Source: Spinacia oleracea (Eukaryota > Streptophyta > Magnoliopsida > Caryophyllales > Amaranthaceae). From it: DNA of 64,000 nt. The stretch is taken from NCBI RefSeq assembly GCF_020520425.1, contig NC_079488.1:91121285-91185284 (forward strand), read 5' to 3'. Below the pieces are notes generated by a model that made no database searches, was not told where the DNA came from, and saw nothing but the letters and a program-made list of their open reading frames with translations. Positions 42,701-54,300 of the stretch are shown one piece after another (the stretch's first letter is position 1; every line of letters begins with the position of its first letter). A program made the position numbers and the translations under genes.

Positions 42701-44601
42701 TCAAAGATGAAACAAAGTATCAAGATTTGTAGAGATGAAATGCAGGAATATTGAGGTGAAAATAGCAGACAAATTGCTAAAAAAGATGCCACCTTTGATA
42801 CTAGTTGCTTGATTGCAAGTTGTATTGGTTCCACTAAAGCACCCTTGCTTTTGTTTAATTCCTTGTCCAAAGTTATCAAGAATGAAACTTGAATTAGTCT
42901 GCCCACTACTGAATAATACACACCAGAATAAATGGCCCTTATGAGTTGAAGCCACGCCTACTCCCACCTCGGTGTGTGTTCTGTTAGTGAGGAAAGATAA
43001 CGACTTTTTGTCCCGAACAAGAACCTGTGAGAAGGCTTCTGATGCTGGAAGGTAGTTGGACCAGCATCCCACAAGTTTACCGGATAAAATGCCAAAAGTA
43101 GAGAGTTCCACGCCACAATCAGGAGCATAGACTTGTGTGAATTCGTCTTCCAAGGGTCGACAGCTCACAGTATTGCTGCTCGTACAGTTTCCCTTACACT
43201 CCTCCGCGTACTGCAAGGCCATGCACCCCAGCCCACCACTATCATACAGTGGAGGGAGTTTTATGGCAGTACGGTTTTTGTTGATCATGTCAACTATTTC
43301 TTTTGCTGGATTACCTGTCACCAACATTTCCAGACATAAAAACAAAAGGGTGGATGGATATCAAACACGATAGCTTTTATGGGACGACAAACTACCTCGT
43401 ATAAGTTCTGAAGACACGATTGCAATAAGGTCTTGCATTACAATACACGTTTAACTAGTGATGGATTTACATTATCACAGGTGACTGTCCTTCACATTGC
43501 AAAAAGCAGCCAAAACAAGTCTTCTAATTCACATTTCTTATCATAGGTTTCAATTTCTCTGCTTTGTTTCTAATTCCTATGCAGAACATACTTATTACTC
43601 TGTCAGCTACTCACACTATATAGTATATACTCCATACCAATGTCCACTTATTTCTATTGGCGCATAAGCAAAGTCCCAACTTCCAAGTTGACAATTCAAG
43701 TTTCTGCAAGAAAGCTGATACATCAAGTTTGGAACTTCAAACTGAATTTATAAATTATGTTCTTAAAAGGGCTAATAGGCTTATATGTACTCCGTACCCT
43801 TCAATTAGAGGATATGCGATGTCAACAGATAGATTGGTGAATGACTCAATGCCCATAGACCAGATTAGGCTGAAGGGAATTTTTAGTTCCATGAGCTTAC
43901 TTAACAAAATTTCCTCAAAACAAAGAAAGCTCATTTTAGCACTTGAGGCAAGCAAGACCCCAATCCGAGTCACACAGACCTCGAGGAAGTCTTGGTCATA
44001 TGAACACAAGTGAGTACCAATACACAAAATTTAGTTCCAATACTATCGTATTTTAGTACCAATAACACAAAATGACTTGTATTGATACTTCTAAGCAATT
44101 TTGTGTTATTGGTACTAAAATCTTAGTATTGGTAATAAATTTTCTATATTGGTACTCACTTGTGTCCGACACAAGCCACTTGAGGTTTAGAAATCCTCCA
44201 CATACCTCACTTGTTAGTGGCCCCAACAAAAGTAGAGCACAGATATTGCACGAAACAGGATAGCCTTCGAGTTACAAAGTGCTAATTGAAACTCACAAAG
44301 AGATTAGAAATTGTAGACATAATTATTAGCACAACAGAGCTGAACATTTTAGTTAACTTAAGGTTCATGTCCGTAATCAATTTAACAAACTATATAACCC
44401 AAGTTCCAATTTTGATGAATAAAATTACAATTAGAATATAAAAAAACCACCCAGAAAGAAGAATAATTCAAAAGAGTACAAATTGAAAGATTAAGTAAGA
44501 AGAGTATAGTTACCATGAGGTTTCTTGGAGCAAACTTCAGCAACAAGCAGTAATCCACAGAAAAATATCAATTTGAAGGAGAAAAACACTTTAAACATCA
44601 T
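42701..44601 (-). CDS. Putative GPI-anchored secreted protein
   Basis: Two exons: 44601-44514 and 43314-42701 (88 + 614 bases, 233 residues). Exon 1 encodes a signal peptide (MMFKVFFSFKLIFFCGLLLV, then AEVCS) and ends at donor CATG|GTAACT. The acceptor TGACAG|GTAATCC restores the frame as SKKPHGNPAKEIVDMINKNR. The mature part has NKNRTAIKLPPLYDSGGLGC, paired cysteines and several N-glycosylation sequons (NRT, NCT, NTT). It resembles a plant family annotated as uncharacterised GPI-anchored proteins, distantly like CAP/PR-1 domains. The C-terminus (SNLSAIFTSIFLHF, then ISTNLDTLFHL) is hydrophobic, as a GPI-attachment signal should be. It is expected at the outer plasma membrane or wall; function unknown. 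The 1.2-kb intron holds a MITE hairpin. Confidence 0.75.
44004..44165. repeat. Hairpin MITE-like element in an intron
   Basis: The ends 'acacaagtgagtaccaata' and 'tattggtactcacttgtgt' are perfect inverted copies, and the pairing continues inward with mismatches to 'ttttgtgttattggtac'. It lies inside the intron of the GPI-anchored protein gene and has no coding capacity. Confidence 0.75.
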
Positions 44602-45026
44602 TTATTTAGTCTAAAATGCTGAAATGGGTTTTCTTTAAACAGAGGAAGTAAATTTAAAAGAAAACCCTAATTAGTTGTTCACTCCCAAGTGTACCAAAAA
44701 CCTAAAATTGGAAAAAGGGTTCAGACATTGCACACTGATAGCTGAAATTGGAAGAATTAGCGGAAAATATTTGTTTGAAATGGGCAAGTGGAGGACATGA
44801 TATTGGGTGATTGAGGAGAGAGAATTGGGAAATGGACCCCATCTAGCCGTTTGTCATGTTTCCCCATTGCTTTTTGTTGCCATTGCCAATTTGCCAGAGA
44901 GAAGAAGGGTCGTAGACATAAGGCGCGAAACTCAAGAGAAATTGCTTGGCTGTACTCAATTGCAAGTTCTTCCCCAAAACAAAAGTAGGACAATTACGAG
45001 TGCTAAATAGTTTTTGATAGAATTAA
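44602..45026. other. 5' flank of the GPI-anchored protein gene
   Basis: Presumed promoter and leader on the minus strand. No clear TATA box could be chosen. Open frames here on both strands have no recognisable content. Confidence 0.4.
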
Positions 45027-45501
45027 GACCCTGTTCTTCTAAACTTTATTTGGCTGAACTGAACTGAAGTTAATGGAGCTGAACTGAATGGAACTGAATG
45101 AATAGTAAATAATAAATAATAAATAATAAATACGAAGTAATAAATAATAAATAATAAATAATAAATATAATGTTAATATTTATAACAATACTCATAATAA
45201 TAAATAATAACTACAATAATCATAATTATTTATTAATAACAATAATTACATATAATAGTAATATTATAATAGTAATATTTAAGTAATAATAACGATAATA
45301 ATAATGATTATATACTTATATAAGTAATAAATGTCAATTTTAATTGCAATATCAAGAATAAAAATAATTACAAAGAAAGATGAATCCATTATTTTGAACT
45401 GAACTGAATTGAACTGAATGGAGCTGAACTGAACTGAACTTAATGGAGCTGAACTGAACTGAACTTAATGGAACTGCAAAAAAGTCCAAAAGAACAGGGC
45501 C
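45027..45501. mobile_element. Tourist-like MITE ('gaccctgttct' ends)
   Basis: The ends are GACCCTGTTCTTCTAAACTT and, reversed, GGCCCTGTTCTTTTGGACTT, with TAA at 45024-45026 and 45502-45504. Subterminal 'gaactgaatggagctgaact' iterations flank an AT-only core of 'aataataaat' repeats (about 45104-45345). The ends match the nested element at 30686-30911, so the two are related. Confidence 0.8.
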
Positions 45502-45637
45502 TAAGTTACTTGGTAAATCATCCATGCCTTACAAGTACAACTTACAAATCCAGAACGATTACGGAGTACTAGTATAGAATGTTAGAGCTTGTTTAGCAAA
45601 CAAAGTGAAATGGCTAATTGCATATGCAAGTGTTTAA

Positions 45638-45795
45638 CTCACCTTGTGACTTGGATGTCACAGGGTTGAGCCCTATCAGCTGTAAATTTTTTGGGAGTGA
45701 CTCAAGCGAAGACACGCGTAGAGCTGAGCTGGTTAACCTGTGCTAGATGCTGGTTCAGTAGGGTCCATTCTTCTTACCTATTAAAAAAAAAAATA
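45638..45795 (+). mobile_element. tRNA-type SINE
   Basis: Flanked by CAAGTGTTTAA at 45627-45637 and 45796-45806. It starts 'ctcaccttgtgacttggatg', has a B-box-like 'cagggttgagccct' and ends in an 11-base A run. The minus-strand SINE at 7444-7581 is a second copy of the family. Confidence 0.8.
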
Positions 45796-45844
45796 CAAGT
45801 GTTTAAATACGTGTTTCGATCACCTTCTAAGCGCATATTATATA

Positions 45845-46080
45845 CTTCATCCGTTCCATAAATATTACACCATTTTGTATTTCACACTAGACCCTTGTTC
45901 ATTTTTTGTTATTCTAACTAAAAATTGTAGTCATGTGATATCTTGTTAGATTCGTAACGATATACATTTTCTAAATAATATATTTTCTATAATTTACTTA
46001 TACATAATTCGAGATATTAAGAGTCAAAATATACGCCGAGAAGCGTAAAATCAATCATGGTACAATATTTAAGGAACCTA
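45845..46080. mobile_element. Stowaway-like MITE (family C)
   Basis: The left end 'cttcatccgttccataaata' follows a TA; the right end is 'caatatttaaggaacc' before 'tata'. The interior 'attacaccatttt...attgtagtcatgtg' matches 22071-22320. Confidence 0.65.
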
Positions 46081-47206
46081 TAAAGCATCTAGTCTTTATC
46101 TAAACATAATCGGAAAGTTTGTTATTTGGACATCATGTATTCGATTTTTACTCAAGTCTATAAATACTTTGATGATGAGATTCCCTCAACCATTCCCGTG
46201 TATGGTTTTAAATTGAACTAAGAGCAAACCCATCCTTTTAGATGTTATATTTCCTAGCAGTTTGCTCCTATTTCCAAATTGCAACCTTCTAGATGGTTCA
46301 GTGCTTCACAATAAGAAACCGTATAATCAGGGTTCACAATTCGAGTTAAAAGGTTTTGGGTTTACTTTTCGATCAATTTCGAGTTGCTAAAAAGCATAAA
46401 AATAGTGTAAAACTCAATATAATGACAAAACTAGTGTGTGGCTCAGGCGTTGCTCCGGGTTTTACTTTTAATCGGTTTACGTTTTCTAAAAATGTGCCCA
46501 ATTTTAAAAGATTGTATTTTACATTTATATGTGAAAATATGACAAACATTGTAGGTAGTTGAGATGGTAGGAAGTGAAACTTTTAGTCCATGAGGTTTGA
46601 TGTTCGATCCTTGCTACATGCATGCTTATTAGTGGTGACATGGCGTAATACGGGGGAAATCTACGTGATACATATACGTTTTCACAAACGCCTTTTAATA
46701 TATTAGTATAGATAAAGTTTTTTTGGGTCCAGTACTTATATATTTTTTTGGCAATGATAATATGGAACATCTAAATATCTAATAGGTTAATGATAAAGGT
46801 TTTATTTTGGTTGGGTTATGTACTCTACAAGACATGGATAAAGAGCAAAATATCCAAACTCGTAATTGGGCCTTGGGCATGTTTTTGACCCATTAGAAAA
46901 GTGAGATGGGCTTATTGTACTACCCCGTATTAAACTATTCTCTAGAACCCAACTTATTTGACCATATGAGGTAATCCTCGAACTTTCCAGAAGCAGTGCC
47001 CCACCCGAAAAATCAACGGCCAGTTATTATCTTTCAACAATCCATCAAACATATCACCACAAACAATCAACGGTTTGAAATTAAACTACCCATCCTTACT
47101 CTCTCTAAATAAAGCTTTACCAAACAGCAAACACGGCGTTACCGTTTTAACTCCTCTCTTTCTCACTCGCGCACACACACTCTTTCTCTCTCCTCCCAAC
47201 TTATCC
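46081..47206. other. intergenic and promoter region of the chaperonin gene
   Basis: No gene seen. At 46430-46710 'ctcaggcgttgctccgggtt' and 'ttaatatattagtatagat' resemble decayed transposon text. The last 200 bases before the CPN10 start are C/T-rich (ctctctaaataaag, tctttctctctcctccc), a typical plant leader. Confidence 0.45.
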
Positions 47207-49940
47207 ATGGCTTCCACCGCTGCATTCGTCTCTTTGGCAAAACCCTTCTCTTTACCCAACAACACTTTTTCTCGCAACTCTAATCTAAGATTATTGGGTA
47301 CATTTTTATTTGTTGTTTGAATTTCATTTTGCAATTTAAATATCTGATTTATTAATTGTTAGAAGCTATTTTTACCTGAATTGCTTACCCATTTTCTGAT
47401 TTATTTCCAGGTTCAAGAAGAAATGCCCTTACAGTTAATGCGGTTGCTACAAAATGGGAACCCAGTAAGGTAATTTTCCTTTCTCTTACTTTTTATTTTG
47501 ATCTGGGGGTTGATTAAAATTTGAGGTATTAATTCTTAATTTAAATATTGTATGTTTTTGGTAGGTTGTTCCACAGGGTGATGGAGTTTTGATTCGACTT
47601 GAGGAGCTTCCTGAGGTATAATCTAATTTATGTTTTAGCTATTTCGTAGTGTTACACTGTTCTAGTTAATGTTAATATGGAAATTTTGATGTTTTTTGGT
47701 TCTTTTTGTACAAAACAATATGATGATATAATCATATAATTCTCGTATTAAATGATTAGGGTTTTATCAATTAAATTTGTTCAAAATTTATCCCTTTGCT
47801 TGATATTTTATAAAAATCTAGTACAGAATCAAAATGGTTTGGTAGTTTTATTGCCCGTGAAGAATTATCTAAAGCAATGTAGATGACAAAATGGCTTAAA
47901 CACATACACACTGAAGATAGAAACCGTTATAAGTGATTTCCTCTTCAATGGCATTGTTCGTAGACGAAAAAGAATGTTCTGATGATGGTACTAACTATGG
48001 TACTATTACATTACTACTAACCAATCTAAAGGAACACAAGGTCAGTCTATACGAGACTTTTGATGCGTTCCTAAAAATATTTCATTCTTTTTTTAAGGAA
48101 TGTAATAGTGTTGCTGTCACGATTAGCTAGCTTTAGTTCTTCAAAGATGATATTGTGATACTTTACTGTGGATAGCGAAAGCCAGAAGAACATTTTGTAT
48201 TGAAAACTTGCTTCTGACCTCCTTTTAGGGCTACTTATCATGCTTTTTTAGGGGTTATTTAAAGTTCCCGAAGTTACCAAATACAAGTAGTTATCAGTTA
48301 TCAATACTTGTTGGTGTCTCTGCAAGCCTATTCTCCAAATAATAGGACATCGTCTAAGTTCCTTCTAGAACTGTGTAGGTGACGTATTTGAATCTGTTGG
48401 CGTATTTACTTGGTTGACGTCTACACAACACTTGAGAGAACTTTAAATATTTCTCCATTCAAATATAGCTGTTCATTATTGTACAAATTTGAAAAAAAAA
48501 GTAGCTAGAGCAAAAGTTTCAACACGTGTTAATCCTTAAGGAGTCTTTAAAGTTGTATCAGCTACTATTGCTGATTATGATATCGCTTATTTGTGTGAAA
48601 TATTATTAGAAATCAGTCGGTGGAGTTCTTTGGCCTAAGTCAGCAGTGAAGTTGACAAATTGGCTTAAACACATGCACACTAAGAGTTCTAAATTTAATC
48701 AGGATAGAAACCGTAACAAGCGATATGCTCTTTAATGGCACCATTTATTGAAAGAAAAGAGACAATGCGATACTTAACTGTGAATAGTAAAAGCTTGCTT
48801 ATTGGTGGTTATTTAAAGTTTCCGAAGTTATCATAGACGAAGTAGCTATCAGTTACATTGGAGGGGTATTTGTTGGTGTCTCCTCAAGCCTATTCTTAAA
48901 ATACTAGGACCTTGTCTATGTCTGTTCTTCCTTTTGTACATTGGCTTAGCTGAAGCATTCTTAGTGCCATGCTTTTTGATATTGATGTTCAGGAGATCAC
49001 CCTATGGACTATGGAACAAATTAGCCAACTCATATAAGTTGCTTCTAGAAATGCGTAGGTAAAGTATTTAATCTGTTGGCGTTTCCACTTGGTTGATGAC
49101 ACAATACTTGAGTGAGCTTTAAATGTTAATTATACAGGAACTTTATGTGGAGAAATATTTAATAAAAAAATAGTTAAATAATAATTCTAAAATATACATG
49201 CATGTACGGGACCTAATCTAGTACTATGTAGTTGTTTATGTAGCTTAGTGTTCTCTGCCAGTTTAAAACAAAAACAAGCTAGAGCAAAAGTTGCCTCGTA
49301 CGTTACATATGGGAATCTTAAGGAGTGTATGAAGTTGTATCAGCTGATATTGCTGATTATGATATACAAATATGTAGGATTTGGAATTGGCAATAGCCTT
49401 TGGTGACTCCTGTCCTTGTCCTGGTCTGAAAGGCATCCTCACTCTAGCCTTTATAATGTTAAGAAGTTTACATACATTGCATTTGCATAAGATGTTTTTG
49501 AGATATTTTGTGTGACTAATTTGTTTGAAATGGTATTAGAAATCAGCTGGTGGAGTTCTTTTGCCCAAATCAGCAGTGAAATTTGAGAGGTACCTTATGG
49601 GTGAGGTATGGAAGTTCTGTTGTCTTGGACACTAATCCTTATTCCAAGCATTTGTTTTTATGAGCAAACTTTGAAGCCTTCTTCATGCTTACAGATTCTC
49701 TCCGTTGGGTCTGACGTTGGGGAAGTTGAGGCTGGGAAGAAGGTATAGCCAATTTGCCCTACTTGTTAGGCAACATAACACATGCAAAATGTGTCTTAAA
49801 ACACCCTTATTGAGCAGACGAACGTTAATTTGTGTGTGCAGGTTCTTTTCTCAGACGTAAGTGCCTACGAGGTGGATCTAGGAGCAGAGGGTAGGCATTG
49901 TTTTTGCAAAGAAAGTGACCTCTTGGCAGTAGTTGAGTAG
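47207..49940 (+). CDS. CPN10: Chloroplast 10-kDa chaperonin (GroES-type co-chaperonin)
   Basis: Six exons: 47207-47297, 47411-47469, 47565-47615, 49540-49605, 49695-49742 and 49842-49940. All have GT...AG introns and sum to 414 bases (137 residues). Residues 1 to about 42 (MASTAAFVSLAKPFSLPNNT onward) are a Ser-rich chloroplast transit peptide. The GroES fold follows: KVVPQGDGVLIRLEELPE, the mobile loop KSAGGVLLPKSAVKF (68-82) that binds the Cpn60 ring, then YLMGEILSVGSDVGEVEAGK and the C-terminal strands ending CFCKESDLLAVVE. It should cap the chloroplast Cpn60 cage and assist folding. It is a single-domain protein, like Arabidopsis At3g60210, not the tandem CPN20. Intron 3 is unusually long (1.9 kb) and carries decayed duplicates of exon 4. 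Confidence 0.92.
47885..49540. repeat. Tandem segmental duplication in CPN10 intron 3, with an exon 4 pseudo-copy
   Basis: Two units of roughly 0.8 kb share ordered landmarks: 'ggcttaaacacat.cacact' (about 47893 and 48661), 'gttatttaaagtt.ccgaagtta' (about 48256 and 48808), 'gtttgtt/cttgttggtgtctc' (about 48307 and 48870), 'aatctgttggcgt' (about 48391 and 49070) and 'gttgtatcagct' (about 48552 and 49332). The first unit ends in a decayed exon 4: from 48610 it reads KSVGGVLWPKSAVKL after a normal acceptor (attattag), but no donor follows. A fainter third trace may lie at about 47838-47870. Confidence 0.75.
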
Positions 49941-50509
49941 ATCATTCAGAGGGCTTCACTTGATTTTACCATTAGACCCTTTTTTTAGTTAAAAATCAGA
50001 GTTTTCGTTTACAAAGATAGTCTTTTTGTTATTCTGCTTTATGTAAGCACCAAATTATTTTCAACCGTCAATGGGTTTTGAATTTTTGATTCTTGATGCA
50101 GCGGACAGGAATTGTGAAATGTGTTGATAGGGTAAATGCGAACAAATATGAAGTTTAAATCTCATTTGGAATGAATTCAAATGAAACTGATGCAGAGACA
50201 TGCTTCCTTTGAACTTGGCCGTTTTTAAGGAATTTAGGATGTCCTGTCAAAAATCTTCAATCTTTTTTGATATTTGGGGTTCTGATTATGTCAACTGATA
50301 ACGTCAAAGGGAAATTTGCATTAACTTTCAATTTCAGTAGCGAATTTAGCAGGGATCTCATTTTGAGGTTTCCTTCCCCAGTTCCCTATCAAAACTGATA
50401 TTGGCGTAACCTTGAGTCCACGTGCCATAAAAAATATTTACTTTTCAATCGGTGTAGATAAGATTTGATCACCAGTTTTCAATATTCACAAATAGAGCAA
50501 TATGAAATA
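49941..50509. other. 3' flank of CPN10
   Basis: Presumed 3' untranslated region at first, then intergenic. No further gene or element seen. Confidence 0.5.
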
Positions 50510-50762
50510 CTTCTTCCAATTTTTAATACTCGTAACGTTTATTATTCACGTATTTTACTTTGACTATTATTAGTTGTTTATAAGTAAGATAAAATATAAT
50601 CATGTAAGATCTTGTTAGATTCATCTCAAAGTGTAATTCTAAAATATCAATTATTCTTTTTGTAATTTTTGCTTAAAGAAAATTAAAGATATTAATGATC
50701 AAAGTTGTGCATTGACATGCATGAAAGTAACAAACGTTGCGAGTATTAAAAATCGAAGGAAA
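50510..50762. mobile_element. Stowaway-like MITE (family D)
   Basis: The left end 'cttcttccaatttttaatac' and the right end 'gtattaaaaatcgaaggaaa' are inverted copies, flanked by TA (50508-50509 and 50763-50764). It shares 'actcgtaacgtt' and 'cgttgcgagtatt' with 31715-31947. Confidence 0.75.
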
Positions 50763-50764
50763 TA

Positions 50765-51328
50765 CAACATAAGCTCCAATGTATTTACTTGATGCAAAGA
50801 CTAAGTTGTTAGGTTGATATGAAAGATCATGAGAAATATAACTTCCTAGGAAGTTAAAGATTGCGTTGTTATTTGGTTTGTAAAAACGTGAAAACTCTCA
50901 CTTTCTATGAACTTCCACTTCCCAAAACTGGAGGAAGTTGCTTACCTATGTTACCTGTAAATAAAACTTCTCATATTCAACCAAACAACATTTCCTACTT
51001 CCTAAGAAATGTTTTTTTTGATTCAATACTTCCTGGGAAATGTGAATATATGTGAAAATCATCTTCCTATGAACTTTTTACTTTCTATGGTCAACCAAAC
51101 ATTACAGAACACAATATAAGGGGCTCTAAGCATATAACAATACCTAATTCAGAGCAACAAAATTCTGGCGTTGATGCCATAAGTCCATAACACAAAACAA
51201 CGACAAAATATTAATTACCCAAGATTTTGTACACGGCGCTAAGCTAACCTAACAACATGTTATGTTTTTGGACAAAATTCTTTCCTCTGAGATAGTTGAA
51301 GGTAGTACAAAATCTTCGGAGTTGGGAA
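50765..51328. other. intergenic between CPN10 and TGD4
   Basis: 'acttcct.tgaacttcc' words recur in both orientations at 50840-51090, probably a small decayed inverted repeat. The right end is the likely 3' untranslated region of TGD4. Confidence 0.4.
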
Positions 51329-54300
51329 TTAAAATTCATAGACTCTCAACTCGATCATGCCCTCTTTCCTCTTTGGTGAATACCATGCCACAACTTTACC
51401 TGAACGTAAGAGCCGCAATGAATAACTCAAGCTGTACATGAAATCCTCAATTTGCAACCCATTTTTCCATGGTGAGTCGACTACACACTTGGTATCAACG
51501 CGGAATACAATTGGGCCTGCAACCTGCACCAACAACAGGCAATGTAAGATGCTGCAGTCAAAACGATGGCATTGGAGTTTACGCAGTGAAAATCAATGGC
51601 ATTGGAGTTTACCTGCTGCTGGAAGATCAGATTGAGTCTAGGAAGAGATGCAGAGTTATCCTGGTGAGCAGTTGAGCTATGCCTGAACATGCTTGAGATA
51701 CTTTTAGCAAAAGAAGCAGCGGAATTGATGTTCAAACGAGCGTCAACCCTAGTTAGATCCCCATATTGCTTTCTGAACTTTCCGTGCTGGAATGTATAGC
51801 ATAATGAACCAAATAAGTCAGCAAAGACAGGACTCCTTTTCCTGGAACTTAAAGGAACATCATCACCATCTCTTCCTGATGCAAGCTTTGATATCTTGTC
51901 TTCACCATGAAGCCAGGCACCCAAGTTGCCACCTGATCGACATATAGCAACAAGTGAAAAGGATAGATTAGCATATCTTTAAGGTAAATCAAAGTACAAG
52001 TATGGCTGCCGACAGCATGTCAAAATCCAGCCATTACACTATAGGATATTTTTACACATCAAATTTGCTTCTGGTAAAGTTCCCATGTGAATAAGAAACA
52101 AAATTTCCCCTGAGCAAAATTTGTCGGAATGTTTGCTGAACATGTTTATCATACTCAGTACAAAGATTCCCTCCACGGCCACAGACAATTGAAGGATATG
52201 TTGGAGTTAGGGAAAAAAAACTACAAGGGGAACCAAAAACGAATATTCCCCTCAAGAAAAAGACCAAATGTCAAATAGCAACTTGAGCAATAAACAATGG
52301 GATTTTAAACACAAATCAAGAAAAAGGGATATGAGTTGGAGTTTAGAACAAATATTCCGAATTCATATTTCTCAAGACATTTATCACTCAATTTCATAAA
52401 ATGCGAAGATATTCATATCTGTAATAGAGTTTGCTAAATGAAAAGGAACAAACTGCAAGGAATCATTTAACAGACATGTAAAAGCATCCAATAGAATGGG
52501 CCCGGAAAAAGAGCATTTCTTTTGTCATTTACTTTCCCAGCCTACAGGCAGTCAAATTCATTGTGGAGCACAAAAATGTTCAGCAATCAAGCCACGTCCA
52601 AGAGAATAAAAAGCTTTAAACCAGATGAATGGGATTTTACCTATAAAGGCTGAAATTGATGCATGAGGTTCTTTGAGGCGCACATCATATGCAGGCCTCC
52701 AGAACTTCCCCATCTCGGTTTTTATGATTAGATCCTCATCTGTCTCCTTTTGCCTCCATAAATCCTTGCTTTTCTCATATGAAAAAGCAGCTTTGGCACA
52801 TAACCCAGGCAACAAAGCAGCAGGTGCATCACTATCTGTTGAGCTAACAACAGCTTCAGGTTTACCACCATTCTTGTGTACCCCAAAACGATACCGTAAT
52901 CCTGATTCAGATACCATAGACGAACAATCCAGTGAAATTGACTCGGGAACATTCCAATACCTTCCTTCACTGTCAATAAACAGCTCAGGCCATGCTGCGT
53001 TGAATGTAATGTCATGATAGGGAAGCTATACAAAGTACACAAAGATAATGTCAGCTACAACTCACGATGTTATTTAACAATTACTGGAACGGATGTAGTA
53101 AATTATCAGCAAACAGAGAGTACAGAATTACAAAAGCTGGTTTAATATCAAATAAGTTAACCAACAAATGCATACTTTGGCAAGAACAAAGGTAATACTA
53201 ATATAAAGCAATTCACAGATTATGCTATGGCTTTCTGGCTCGAGGAAATGAACCTTCTTTGCAAAGAAAAGTGGCTAACGCATATAAATCTCGGTCTTAT
53301 TAATATATCTTATTTCTTAAATAAGTATTATTGTCTACCTATAACAATTGTTAAAGACTCAAAGGAGAAAAAGTAGGCAGAGAACCCCCTGAGTGCACCA
53401 TAATATGAGTAGATGAACCCTGACTTACTAAAAAAATTCAAACCACCATAGTCAACAACCCCTTGGAATAGCCCATATATTGACTATGGAAAACAAACAT
53501 CTACAGGAAGGCTTAGACAGTGCTTCGCAAATCACAGTGGATAGAAGAGTGAACTTGCACTAAATCAGTGGTCACCAGAGCTTATCAGAAAGAAGTGCTC
53601 CAGCCATCTATAGAAGCTGGAAGGATTGCTCCTTGTGATCTTAGTATATTCAGCTGCTCACATGAAAAGTGGTGAAAGCAAAGCTTGTCTACGTTTCGTT
53701 GAGGCAGATCAAAGGTAATGGAGATTGATTGCATGATGAAGAAAAAGAAGGCAGAGTGCTAACAAAGTAACTGATAAAGGAAGAATTATAAATAAGGAGG
53801 TAAGGAAATAAGGAATCACAGTTTTGTGAAAATTCTACAAATAAAGGAGAACAAGAAGATTTGACAGAAGATGATCAGAAGGGATAACATAAAAGATTCT
53901 TACAAATCCAAGCCAGACGACAATGATGAAGAACAAATTTCAACCAACAAAATTACTAAAGAAAAAATAGGTCAAGGACCAATTCTCAGCACTGTAACGA
54001 GAAATATGAATGGTAGTTTCGCCCTGTGATCTAAAGACTCTCCACAAAAGATTTAGAGACCAATGATGTAAAGTTGCAGAGAAGTAAAATAAAAAGTCTT
54101 GTCTATCATCTTTCTTGAAAGAGAAAAAGGTTATCTACAATGAAATTTGACCAGTGAAGATAAGAAAGAATGCAACAATGAACAGGGAACAGGGAAAATG
54201 TTGAAATAGTAAAAGAATATAAAGGATGTAGAATACTAGCTTAGGAAGATAAACCAATATGATATAGTTCCGGGATTAATAGTTTTTGAACACTACACAT

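Noticed and set aside
43657-44013. 118-codon frame within the GPI-protein gene
   Set aside because: It falls in the intron, has no recognisable motif and overlaps a MITE hairpin.
47075-47334. Longer chaperonin start upstream (47075) and a minus-strand frame
   Set aside because: The upstream ATG would add non-transit-like sequence and the frame differs from MASTAAFVSL; the minus frame is a shadow.
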